Source: Prorocentrum cordatum
Taxonomy: Eukaryota > Sar > Dinophyceae > Prorocentrales > Prorocentraceae
Direction: 5' to 3'
Assembly: GCA_963575745.1 (NCBI GenBank)
Contig: CAUYUJ010000736.1
Coordinates: 5,001 to 69,000, forward strand
DNA length: 64,000 bases
Part shown: positions 19,824-29,636 of the stretch, piece after piece
Numbering within the stretch: position 1 is the stretch's first letter
How the letters are laid out: every line of letters starts with the position of its first letter
Program-made: the position numbers and the translations under genes
Notes under the pieces: generated by a model
What the model saw: only the letters and a program-made list of their open reading frames with translations
Database searches by the model: none
Told to the model about the DNA's origin: nothing

Positions 19824-20194
19824 TCGCTGCAAACGCGGCGGCGGATATTAAGACGACGTGAACAGTATGTCGCCAAGTCTGTGTGGTCTAACTACGGTTC
19901 GCCCCTGAAGTTTATGGCGCGTTGCTTCGGGCACGCGTCTCGTTCTGAGCTCCGCTCTGCCCTTGCCGTTGGGCAATCTTCCCCTTGCAGCTGAGATTAT
20001 TTGTCCTCCGCCTTCCCTCCCTGCCTCCCTCTTCCCTTCCCCCCCTCTCTTATCCCTTCCTCCCCTTCCAGTTCCTCATCCGCGGAACAGGGACAGAAGG
20101 ATGCGCGCGTTGTCCCCTTCATCTTCCTCCTCCCTTCCCTTTCCCTTTCCCTCCTGACGGTGACGCTGCAGGCGTTGGATCCGAAAACGGTTCT

Positions 20195-21180
20195 GCACAA
20201 TCCCCTCCATCCTCCTCTTCCTCTTCCTGCTTTTCTTCCTCCTCCTCCTGCACCTCCTCCTCTTCCTCCTCCTCCTCCACCATCCGTTTTACGTATGAAT
20301 AATCCCTCCCTGTGTACCCCCAGACGTGTCGGTAGTGCGGGCAGGCGTTTCGCCAGAGCGTCCTTCACCATTTGTGATATTGAAGCTTGCAATGTGTAAC
20401 AGTGTCGCGGATGGTTGGTTGTGTTCGAAATGTGGCTCTCGCTTTAGCACCGCGCACATTCGGTTTGAGAGTTTGCAGTTGTTTTACGGATGGAGGGTGG
20501 ATCGTTGTCAAAAGCTTGTCATTGTTTCAGTGCCGCGCAAGCTCGTCCTAAAAACTTGCGACAGACTCAAAGATGAAGGGCGGGTCGTTGTCAGAATTTG
20601 GCTCTCGCTTTAGCGCCGCGCACACTCGATTTTTCAAGTTTGCAACAGCTTCAAGGATGGAGGACAGGTGGTTTTCAAAATGTGGCTGTCGCCGTAGCGC
20701 CGCGCACATTCGTTTTAAATGTTTGCGACGTGTACAAGAATTCGTATGGCTGAAGTCCCAAGAATGGTGTTCTGGCACGATTTGGATTCGTCGGGACGCA
20801 ACAGTCACGTGTATTCGGGATTTGAAGTCACGGGAATAGTCTCTGGCGCGGCTTGGACCGTCAGGGCGCAACGGTCACGTTGGTTCTCTGTTTTACAGTC
20901 CTAGGATTTGTGCTCCAGCACGGGTTTGGATTGTCAAGACTCAACAGGAATTGTGATCCGCGGCGTTGAAATCGCAGGAATGGTTTTTGCACAATTGACG
21001 ATTATCAGACTGTTGTTTTCTAATGGGCCGTTTCCCGCAATGGTAACACATTCTTGTATGGGGCTCATGAAGAGAGAACTTGGAAACTTGGAGGGGGGTA
21101 TCATTGCATCGTTGATGCGTCTTCGGCTTGCACGGGTCCTCCTCCTCCTCCTCCTCCTCCTCCTCCTCCTCCTCCTCCCC
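20195..21180 (+). repeat. composite minisatellite element, copy I
   Basis: Order of parts: a TCC tract; a ~115-bp leader; three to four ~85-bp units (ATGTGGCTCTCGC..AGCGCCGCGCACATTCG); two to three ~60-bp units (AAGTCCCAGGAATGGTGTTC, GGCGCAACAGTCACG); a conserved ~100-bp block (GGAACTTGGAGGG..GCATCGTTGATG); a second TCC tract. The same order recurs at 23865 and 43856, and inverted at 45815. Confidence 0.8.
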
Positions 21181-21572
21181 ACCCCTCCTCCTCATACCTC
21201 CCCTCTCTCCCCCCTCCCTCCCCTCCCCCGCTCCCCGCCTCCCTCGCCCGCCCCTTCTTTCCCCCACCCCTCGGCGATTTCAGCGCCGACCCGCGCCGCG
21301 ACGCCCGATACTGTCCCTGCCCCCCCCCGTGCCGAGGCCAGCAGCAGAGCGCGCCCCCGACCCCCGCAGCCGCGCCGCAGGGCGCACCCCCGGCGACGCC
21401 GCCAGCCGACGCTGCCGCCGCCGCCGCCGCTGCGCCGCCAGCAGAGGCCGGCGCGGCGGTGGCGGCCGCGGCGGCGCCGGCGCCGGCGGCCGACGGCGCG
21501 GGGCAGGCGGTTTTTTGTATCGAGGAATCGCCATGAGGCAAGCGAGTCCTGAGGCATCGCCTTAGGCCTCCC

Positions 21573-21717
21573 AGATGGGTCGGAGGGTTGCGCCGCATCG
21601 CCGATGCGTGGGCGGTGCGGCTCGATGTGGAGCCCCATTTTCTCCACGCCGACGTCGCCGAGGCATGACCGACGTCGCCAATACATCGGCGATGCGGTGC
21701 AATCCTCCGACCCATCT
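21573..21717. mobile_element. 145-bp MITE, family B, long TIRs
   Basis: AGATGGGTCGGAGG at the left is mirrored by CCTCCGACCCATCT at the right. The inverted match continues through GCGCCGCATCGCCGATG, about 35 bp in all with few mismatches. No ORF. A second copy lies at 56447. No clear target duplication. Confidence 0.85.
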
Positions 21718-21733
21718 ACTCAGACCCCATCTA

Positions 21734-21896
21734 TCAGGAGGGGAAAAAACACACAGACACAACTAATCGTCGACCCCCAGGAATAGATGGGAAAATATAG
21801 GAAGTGGGGGGGAAGACGAAAATCCAGAAAATATTGGAAAATATGGGGGAATCCCGTTAGCTGCGTGTATTTGCTTGTGTGTCTTTGGGCCCCCTT
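21734..21896 (+). mobile_element. R1 element, copy 2
   Basis: Starts TCAGGAGGGG 16 bp after the family B MITE and ends GGCCCCCTTA. The target duplication is not visible, perhaps lost. Confidence 0.85.
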
Positions 21897-22010
21897 AGAG
21901 TCCCAGGAGGCCTCCCGAAGCGGGTCCCGGAGGTCTCCCGCCGCTTTTTCGGGCCCCCTTGGGGTCCTCCACGGGCCCAGGGGCCGTCAGAAGCCGATTT
22001 CCGGGATGAA

Positions 22011-22186
22011 TCAGGAGGGAAAACACACACACACACAGACACACAGAGACACAATTAGTGCTCGATTCTCCAGAGAATGAAAGAAAACATGGGAAGGGGG
22101 GGGCGGGGGGAGACAGAAAATATAGAGGAAAGATGGGGAATTCTGTCACTTGTGTGTATTTCTTTGTGTGTCCTTGGGCCCCTTGA
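22011..22186 (+). mobile_element. R1 element, copy 3, diverged
   Basis: Starts TCAGGAGGGA and ends GGCCCCTTGA. Flanks are ATGAA and ATGAT. A CA run has expanded at its 5' end. A family G remnant (GGGCCGTCAGAAGCC..GGGATGAA) abuts its left side. Confidence 0.8.
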
Positions 22187-22455
22187 ATGATGAACTGGTG
22201 CCGGGGGAGGGCGCTCAGGGTCCAGGACCCGTTTCTCTCAGGACCCGTCTCGTTGATGCCAGCGTGGGCTCAAAGAAAGCGCGTAGGGAGGTTCAAGGTT
22301 TCGGATCGATGGTCGAGGTTCGAGGATCGAGGATCGCGGACCAAGGCGAGGCGCAGCCCCTAGCCCAGGGAGACCTTTCGAACTTCGAGATTCGAAGATT
22401 TGGGGGCGTCCTTCGCCCTTTCCTGAGCCTCTGGAGGGCTTCTCGTCGCCACAAG

Positions 22456-22520
22456 TTTTGATCTGAGCGTACTCCTGAGCAGGTCGCTGAGTTTTGATCT
22501 GAGCGTACTCCTCGCGCTGC
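22456..22520. repeat. ~35-bp direct duplication
   Basis: GTTTTGATCTGAGCGTACTC occurs twice in tandem. Upstream, 22290-22345, has GGATCGAGGATCG repeats. Confidence 0.85.
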
Positions 22521-22572
22521 GAAAGCGCGACCGGCTGTTTGTTCTGATATCTTCGACTTCGTGGGAGGAGGC

Positions 22573-22690
22573 CTCCCTGGACCCCAGGGCCGTCAAAAAG
22601 GCGGTTCAGGGTGAGAAACGGGTCCCAGGAATTGGTCCAGACATCAGGGGAGCCGCGCTACGAAGCAACACACGACGACGGATGTCTGGG
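22573..22690 (+). mobile_element. family G element
   Basis: CCCAGGGCCGTCAAAAAGGC, GGTGAGAAACGGGTCCCAGG and the closing ACGACGGATGTCTGGG match the family. Confidence 0.7.
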
Positions 22691-22764
22691 TTCGCCGGCC
22701 GTCGGTGGCCTTCGGGAGCCGTTGCCGTCGCCGCCGACGACGACGACAACGACGACGACGACGA

Positions 22765-22930
22765 CGACGGGAACGATCCGAATGACGATCCTCGACTCAC
22801 GACCCCCAACTCTGGCCAGCCCAAGGTGGCCGTCGGCACGCTGACTGCCGGCTCGGCACCGCCGACACCCGCGGCCAAGGAGGCTGAGGCGGTGCCCACC
22901 TTCCAGGCGGCCGAGGGGGGGGGGAGGTGA
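22765..22930 (+). CDS. candidate exon, unrecognised
   Basis: Following an Asp-rich (GAC)n run, the plus frame reads DPRLTTPNSGQPKVAVGTLT and AKEAEAVPTFQAAEG with high GC3, ending at a TGA after a G-run. Another plus frame continues through 22927-23340. No domain is visible, and splice sites are not convincing. Confidence 0.25.
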
Positions 22931-23359
22931 AGGGGGAGCAAGTCAGAGCATGTGCCAAACGACAAGGAAAGTCGTCCCCGAAGGGTGCACCAAAACAAAA
23001 CGGTGCGCTAGGAGAGGACAAGAGCTTGACGCTGGCCCACTTGCGGCCACCTTCCCCGAGGTGGTGTACCGCCTCCGGTGGTGTTTGGGTGAACGGAACA
23101 CCCACCTCTGGAGACGATACAGGTCCTGATTCTGCGGACCCCGCTGCACCGACCCTAAAACTGCGGGCCAGATACGCGGACCCAGGAGGGCAAACGTGTG
23201 CTTCACTTGTGCTTGGAACCCATGGTGCGAGGGAGTTGAACCCACCACCACGGCAAGAAAACGGCCGCCTGCCTGTCCCCAGCGCCCACGCGTCGACTCC
23301 AAATTTCACTGTGCCCTTCGCGTTACGTGGCGCTGGCACCAGGATACGGTGCCATGCGG

Positions 23360-23790
23360 GAGGTGAGGGGGGAGGAGGGAGGGGGAGGGAGGGGGGAGGA
23401 GGGAAAGGAGGGAGAGGAGGGGGAAGGGAGGAGGGAGGAGGGGAGGATGGAGGACGGGAAGAAGAGGGGAGACGGACGGACAGGATGAGGGTAAAGAGGA
23501 GGAGGGGGATGAGGAGGGGGAGGCGGAGGAGGAGGACGAGGACCGAGGGGGAGGAACGAGGAGAGGATGAGGAGGAGGGAGGAGGAGGAGGAGGAGGAGG
23601 AGGGGAGGAGGGGAGGAGGAGGAGGAGGAGGAGGAGGAGGAGGAGGAGGGAAGAAGGAAGGAGGAGGGACGACGAACGAGGAGGGTTGCCAAGATATGGA
23701 GGAAGAGGAGGAGGGCAGGAGCGGGGCAGCAGGAGGACTGACGAGGGGCAGGGGAGGAGGACGAGAGCGGGGACAGGGAGGTCCTGGTGC
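23360..23790. repeat. purine-rich (GGA)n block
   Basis: About 400 bp of imperfect GGA/GGGA repeats. It encodes only Arg/Gly/Glu (plus) or Ser/Pro/Leu (minus) low-complexity frames. Confidence 0.92.
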
Positions 23791-23864
23791 TCATGCTTTT
23801 GCCGGCACCCCCGCCGCCGCTGTTGTGTTCCTCCGTCCTGCCCCTCTTCCTCCTCCTCCCTCTT

Positions 23865-24775
23865 CCTCCTCTTCCTCCTCCATCCGTTTCCCTTGGACAG
23901 AACTCCTCCTTGTCGCACCTCGAGGCCAGTCGGAAGGGTGCGTTGAGCGTTTTGCCGGAGACTGTTTGTGATCGTGAAGCTCAGAATGTGCAAGGGCTTC
24001 ACGGATGGAGGGCGGTCCGTTTTCAAAATGTGGTTTTCGTTTCAATGCCGCGCGCATTCTTTTAAACAAATCGCACGAGTTTTATTGATAGAAGGCGGCC
24101 CGCTTTCAAAATGTGGCCTTCGCCTGCGCGCCGCGCACATTCGTTTTTTGACATTGCAAGAGCTTCGCGGATGGAGGGCGGTCCGTTCTCTAAATGTGGT
24201 TCTCGCCTCCGCGCCGCGCACACTTTTTTACATGTTGCGAGAGTTTCTCGGATGGAGGGCGGCCCGTTTTCAAAATGCGATTATAATTTATGTGCCGTAC
24301 ACATTTGTCTTACCAGGTTGCAAGAGCTTCACGTATGGAGAGCGGACCTTTTATAAAATGCTGTTCTCGCCACAGCGCCGCGCACATTCACTTTAAGAGT
24401 TTGCAAAAGTTCCACTGATTCGCATGGTTAACGTCCCAGACATGGTGTTGTGGCACGACGTCGGAAAGTCAGGGCGCAACAGTTATTTGTATTCGCGGCG
24501 TTGAAGTCCCAGGAATGGTGTTCCGGCGCGGCTCATGATCTTCAAATCGCAGTAGTAACGGTGATTCGCGGCGTTGGTGTCCCAGGGACGGCGCGTTGGC
24601 ACAATTGCAAACAGTAGTCTTCCAGCGTGGCATGCCCCTCCGTGAAAATGAACCCGTGTAGGGGCCAACGAAAAAAGGAACTTGGAGGGAGGGTGTGCTG
24701 CAATGTCGTCGATGGGTCTTGGGATTGCATTGGTCCTCCTCCTCCTCCTCTTCCTTCTCCTCCTCCTCCTCATCA
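23865..24775 (+). repeat. composite minisatellite element, copy II
   Basis: Same order as copy I: TCC tract, leader with GCCGGAGACTGTTTGTGAT, five ~80-bp units (CGGATGGAGGGCGGTCCGTT), ~60-bp units with AGTCCCAGGAATGG, the conserved GGAACTTGGAGGGAGG block, then TCC at 24735-24775. Confidence 0.8.
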
Positions 24776-24779
24776 TCAG

Positions 24780-24800
24780 CCGCAGCCGCTTTGGCTCAAG
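24780..24800 (+). other. dinoflagellate spliced-leader relic
   Basis: Eighteen of 21 positions match the dinoflagellate spliced-leader sequence; the three differences are all transitions, and TTTGGCTCAAG is exact. An ATG follows at once (24801), opening only 20 codons. Genomic leader relics are known to arise when trans-spliced mRNAs are reverse-transcribed and reinserted. It directly follows the TCC tract that closes composite element II. Confidence 0.75.
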
Positions 24801-24987
24801 ATGTCCGTTTCCTCCCACAGAAAGGATACTGCTAGTCCGCGGCCGGCTCGCAGGTTCCTCTGAGCTCCTGTTGGGGCAAGCCCCCTCTCCAACAGACGGC
24901 CTGGTGGGTAAGCAGTGGAGCTCCCCGTTCCTATTAGGCTACCCGTTCTCATGTTTGCGGGCGGGGCTGATGAAAAAGAAAGCAACT

Positions 24988-25213
24988 CAGAGCCCCGAAT
25001 TATCAGGGGTAACTCGGGTCAGGGTTAACTCGGGTTCGTTTTTCGGGAACCCAAACCCGAGTTACCCCGGACCCGAGTTACCCCGGATAACTCGGGCGTC
25101 CAGAGCCCCGAATCATCAGGGGTAACTCGGGTCAGGGTTAACTCGGGTTCGTTTTTCGGGAACCCAAACCCGAGTTACCCCGGACCCGAGTTACCCCAGA
25201 TAACTCGGGCGTC
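24988..25213. repeat. 113-bp unit in two tandem copies, each a large hairpin
   Basis: Units start at 24988 and 25101 and differ at only a few bases. Each contains GGGGTAACTCGGGTCAGGG..., mirrored by ...CGGACCCGAGTTACCCC, giving a stem of about 30 bp with a loop near CGTTTTTCGGGAACC. Confidence 0.93.
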
Positions 25214-25358
25214 CAAGCAACGATGAAACCGGGCGGTGCTGACCACGCTGGTGCTTCTGCTCGTGATGTCTTTCGGCTCGGTGCTTCTGATTAGAATATG
25301 GCAGGTCTCGCCCCAGCCGCGCCAACGGCGATGATGAGGACGACGTGGGACCTGCTGG

Positions 25359-26177
25359 ATGGGATGCACGCATCAAGGGCTTCAGCGATGTAAAACTTGG
25401 GACGGGATTCAAGACTCTCCAACCAGAGCTCACGGAGATGGTCTTAGCCAATGCAAGCTCGGCAGCTGGACGTGCCCGCCGCCCCGTCATGGCAGCATTC
25501 CAGGCGTTGGAGAATGCGACCAAGCTGTTCCCGGCACGTGCGAACCGCAAGTGGAAGCCGCGCTCAGGCCCGAGATCGACGCGATCGAGCGGCGGTTTCA
25601 AGTTCAACTCGACAGTGGAAGCTATTCATGGACGCGCCGGCAAAATTGCAGCTGACATGGTTGAGATGCGATTTGCCATGGACGTAATGCGGCGTAAATC
25701 GCACTTGCACATCGGGCACCGCCTCCTCCCAAGCCACCCCGCGCTGCACTCCAGCGTGAGCTTGACGGAGTCATCCTCGAGATCAAGGTTCTCACGATCG
25801 TCAATAAGGTTGTTTGACGCGGCGCGTCGCCGGTTGACGAATGGCTCAAAGATGCGAAGATCGACGGGCACCAGCTCCCCGGGGAAGATCCCGACCGCAT
25901 CTACACCGCGCAGTTCACTCGAGCCGTCGCTGTCGCTGGACGGCGCGCGGTCCAAATACTCGGTGGTCGTCGTCTCCTTGGTAATGGGCAATGGGCGCGC
26001 TTCCCTGCGCCTGCAACTTCTGGCGGCCCCATTCAGTTGCACGTTGGCTCTGACAGAAGGTCGCGCCAGAGCAAGTTGGGAATCGCCGGGGGAACAGTAG
26101 CGGCAGCTCTTCGGGAGCAACGCGCGGACGCCAAATTCTTCATCGACCGTCGGAGCGGTTGGATCACGGAAAGCTGA
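25359..26177 (+). pseudogene. decayed ORF, probable LINE ORF1/N-terminal region
   Basis: One frame carries protein-like sequence across several stops: ALRPEIDAIERRFQVQLDS, ELDGVILEIKVLTIVNK, DEWLKDAKIDGHQLPGEDPD and LHVGSDRRSRQSKLGIAGGT, ending FFIDRRSGWITES and a TGA at 26175. The last 120 codons are uninterrupted. The arrangement resembles the N-terminal part of dinoflagellate LINE polyproteins as I recall them. Together with the RT remnant at 28165 on the same strand, it suggests one old element. Confidence 0.4.
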
Positions 26178-26517
26178 AACCCTATTCTTCGTTTGAAACC
26201 CCAGGCTGGTCGTGATGCGATCTTGCGTAACTGGCGTCGCGCAGCTCTCGCGTCGCGCGGGCGGCCCCGCGACTGGGCTCGGCGACGCTTCGAGCGCATC
26301 CTCGAGCCCAGTGCCCCCCCCACAGTGGTCTCTCAAGCGCTTGCGACAACTTCGCGGAGACCGCGCAAGGCAGGAAGGCCCCCCAGCAAGCGGAGCCGTC
26401 GCTCGCCCCCTGGAGCGCGAGAGAGTTCTGCCTCGGCGGCGGGGCGCATTAAGCGACGGCAGAGGCGACGCGCTTCCAGAGGGCCGGGGTCGGGGATCTG
26501 GCGCTTGCTCAACGGCA

Positions 26518-26680
26518 CCGTAACGGGTACTTACTAACGGGTACTTTGCGATTTTGCCGAAAGTTGCCACTTTCGGGCCTCTTTCTGGCAGTGCAGCGTT
26601 GCCCGCATCGGGAAGGGTTGGGTTCGCTGGGTCACTGGCCAAAGTACCCGTTAGTGGAGTCCCCGTTTGAGGGGCGCTGA
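26518..26680. mobile_element. 163-bp MITE, family D, copy 1
   Basis: Starts CTCAACGG..TAACGGGTACTT and ends AAGTACCCGTTAGTGG..CCGTTTGAGG; the termini are inverted repeats of about 35 bp. Copy 2 at 27718 is about 88 percent identical by eye. Confidence 0.88.
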
Positions 26681-26899
26681 CTTGCGACCCAGGAGGTCAA
26701 TCAAACGCTTAGTGAGTTCCAGACGTGCACGCGTAGAATTGCGCCAATTCTGCCGCCTTCGGCCCCTCCGAAGGGAACCGCACTGGGCCTTAACTCGTGG
26801 CGGGGTGGCGACGGCGGCCCCCTATGCCCACGCGTCTTCTTCCGCCTCCCGCGGCGTGGGCGCCCCCCGTCGACGGGGCGGAGGGGGCCCGAGGCGGCC

Positions 26900-27120
26900 G
26901 CGCGTGGCGCCCGGGCTGAGACGCGGCCCAATTCATAACCTCCTCCTCCTCCTCATCATCCTCCTCCTCCTCCTCCTCCCCCTCCTCCTCCTCCTCCTCC
27001 TCCTCCTCCTCCTCGCCTCCTCCTCCTCCTCCTTCTCCTCCTCCTTCTCCTCCTCCTCCTCCTCCTCCGCCTCCCCCTCAACCCGCGCATGGCGCCCGGG
27101 CATGGCACCATTCATAACCG
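26900..27120. repeat. (TCC)n block flanked by a direct repeat
   Basis: TCC repeats at 26939-27070 are flanked by CGCGTGGCGCCCGGG..ATTCATAACC on the left and CGCATGGCGCCCGGG..ATTCATAACC on the right, about 40 bp each. Confidence 0.85.
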
Positions 27121-27717
27121 CGGCTTGTCTGGCGCACTGACAGAGGTCACAGCGGACCTGAAGCTGGACTCGGCGTGGCCCCGGGGCGACCCGAGGGCGA
27201 GACTTGCGGGGATTTGTGGGGTCTTCAATTGTGCTCATCAGGCGCCACTGCAGTGGCCGCGCCCCGAGGCTGCCCGGGACTTCAGGGCTGCTAACAACGC
27301 GCGCACGCGCATGTATGATTGGATGGCGGCACTCGTTTCCATGCTCGAGATCGGGCACGCGAGGCCGCCGGCGGCCATCCCGGCGACGCTGAGGAGATCA
27401 CATGTTTGGGCCCCTTTTGCTGCGCGACCAGGGGCAGCAACGCCATCCGCGCCCGCCCCGCGGACAGTCTCAGCGCCGACCACTCGGCCCCAGTTCCGAC
27501 ACGCCCGCGGCCCTTCCCGAGACGCGCCGAACACTGCGCCCAGAGATCCATCGCCCCGCGCCCGCCCAACCACGGCACCGCCTTCCCTCGCCCAGCTCTC
27601 CCGCGAGCTTCCTCGGCTCGCCCCGCCGAGGTCCGCCCCTGGAGCGGGCGGGCAACCGTGCGCCGCGCGGGTTTCTCGCCCCCGCGGGGCTCGCGCCTTG
27701 CGGGGGCGTCAACGGCA

Positions 27718-27880
27718 CCGCAACGGGCACTTACTAACGGGCACTTTGAATTGTTGCCGAAAGTTGCCGCTTTAGGGCCTTTTTCTTGCATTGCAGCTTT
27801 GCCCACATCGGGAAGGGTTGGGTTCGCTGGGTCACTGGCCAAAGTACCCGTTAGTGGAGTCCCCGTTTGAGGGGCGCTGA
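27718..27880. mobile_element. 163-bp MITE, family D, copy 2
   Basis: Collinear with the copy at 26518, without length changes, exactly 1200 bp downstream. The shared right end is CCCCGTTTGAGGGGCGCTGA. 27121-27717 between them has no recognised gene. Confidence 0.88.
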
Positions 27881-28036
27881 GGGCGTGCGTCTGGTTAACG
27901 GGCGGGCCGCGCCTCGCTGCGGTCGCGGGGGCTGCCCCGCAGCCGTTCTTGCCCGAGGGCTGCCCGGCCAGCGGCGGCGACGGCCCGGGGGCGGCGCGCG
28001 CGCCCGACGTCGCCGGGGCTCCCGGGGCGCCGCAGC

Positions 28037-28147
28037 TCCACCTCCTCCTCCTCCTCCTCCTCCTCCTCCTCCTCCTCCTCCTCCTCCTCCTCCTTGTCCT
28101 CCTCCTCCTCCTCCTCCTCCTCCTCCTCCTCCTCCTCCTCCTCCTCC
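28037..28147. repeat. (TCC)n microsatellite
   Basis: About 110 bp, one GTCC break. It precedes the LINE RT remnant. Confidence 0.95.
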
Positions 28148-28164
28148 CCCTTCCTTTTTGTGCA

Positions 28165-29440
28165 AGGGCTATGGCACACGTGCCACTTGTTTCAGCTACC
28201 TCCAACGCGCCCCTGGCCCCGATCGCCACTCACAGGGGTTTCGCTGCTGGGCGGCAGCTCGCTTCCAACGTCCTCGAGTTGGGCATGGCGGCCAGGTCGG
28301 CCTCGCCCGCGCCCGACGCCGCGCCCCGTCGGCCGAGCCCGGCGGCTTTGGACTTCGGCCAGGCCTTCCCCAGCCCGAGCCAGGAGTCTCTTTTCACGTT
28401 TCTCGGCAAACTTCGTTTGCCGTCTGTGCTCTTGGCGGCCATTCCATGTTGTTATCATTGTTGTTGGGCATGGCTTACCATGGGCCTGTTTCGCATCTTC
28501 TGCGGGGTCACTCAGGGGCGCGCGTGGTCCGATAGCTCATTCGCAGCTGGGACATCGCCCTCCTTGGAGGACCTTCGCCTAAGGCCCGAAGTCAAGGATG
28601 GAGGGGTCTTTCGGGCTTGCGCTGGCGATCTGGGCGGGGCGCTGTTCGACGAGGTTGACCTGCGCCCCCCTGCGAGGGCGATGGCGCGGAGAAGAGTGCG
28701 AATCTGAAGCTCGAGCCCGTTAAGTGCATCTTTGCCCCCCTTCCAAGGAGCGCTCGCACTGCGGATCCAGCACCAAACCCAATCGTTCATCAATGGGGCC
28801 ACCCCTGCGCGGTCGCAGTTCAAGGTGGAGGGCCAGCTTTTGCACGTGGGCACGCGGCTTGGCCCAGCAGCTACCACCATGCAGTCCTGGGCGGCCCCCT
28901 GGGCGAAGTTCAAGACGCGGGCGGCAGCTCTCGCGGCCACCTCGGCGCCGACGTCATTAAACGCCTGAACAACACCACCCGCGCGCCCCCTACCATGGGG
29001 CGCGTTGCACAACTTCCCCCGCTGCCGCCTCAGACCCTGCACTTCGACATCCACGTGCTGGCGCGGCTACAACGACTTCTGGCGGCGCCCTCCGCTACGC
29101 GGATGTCTGCTCACTTGGCCGCCGGGGTGGCCCTGAGCTCCGTTCGATGGCCGCCTCTTCCGTGGCGGCGCTCGTTCGGCTGGCATGCGCCACGCATCCC
29201 GAGCACCTGCATCAACTCAGCTCCGCGGCGGAGCGATGGTTTCAGCATCGTTCCTTTCGCGATCTTGCCAGAGGGTTGTCGCCGTCCTTCTGGACCGCGC
29301 CCTCATTTGCGGAGTTCCCCGAGGCTGCAGCGGATAGTTATCAGACATTATGTGCAGCCGAGGTCGCGGAGCTCTTGGCGGCCAAACCTAAGACGCGGAA
29401 GCAAGTTCAGAAGGAGGTTTACTCGGTCCTCCTCCTTCTC
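28165..29440 (+). pseudogene. decayed LINE reverse transcriptase
   Basis: The frame to 28707 has the RT order: THRGFAAGRQLASNVLELGM (fingers), ALDFGQAFPSPSQ (motif A), IFCGVTQGRAWS (motif B, degenerate) and FRACAGDLGGAL (motif C, where the first Asp of the expected D-D pair is Gly). The following frame (28732-28968) has FKVEGQLLHVGTRLGP, a thumb-type segment, and 29147-29440 continues with FWTAPSFAEFPEAAADSYQ in another frame. Frameshifts plus the lost catalytic Asp make it inactive. No endonuclease was found between 26180 and 28160. Confidence 0.6.
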
Positions 29441-29636
29441 ATCCTCCTCTTCCTCCTATCCCTCCGCTCCCTCCTATCCCGCGTCCCCCTCCTCTCCCTC
29501 ATCCCTCCCTCCTCCAAGCCCCCCCCCCCCTCCTAACCTCAGAAGGTCTTTAGCTTTGACCCCCCCAGATCTCTGGGCGGCGAAAAAACTTGTCCTAAAA
29601 CCCTCATGTCGCGGCGGATATCGTTTTCCCTTTATT

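Noticed and set aside
22943-23302. Overlapping ORFs on both strands
   Set aside because: No consistent codon bias or motif favours either strand.
23360-23790. Arg/Glu-rich nuclear protein
   Set aside because: Imperfect GGA repeat; all three frames are equally open.
28148-28170. Spliced-leader relic after a TCC tract
   Set aside because: Only about 10 of 14 positions fit (TTTTTGTGCAAG) and a gap is needed.
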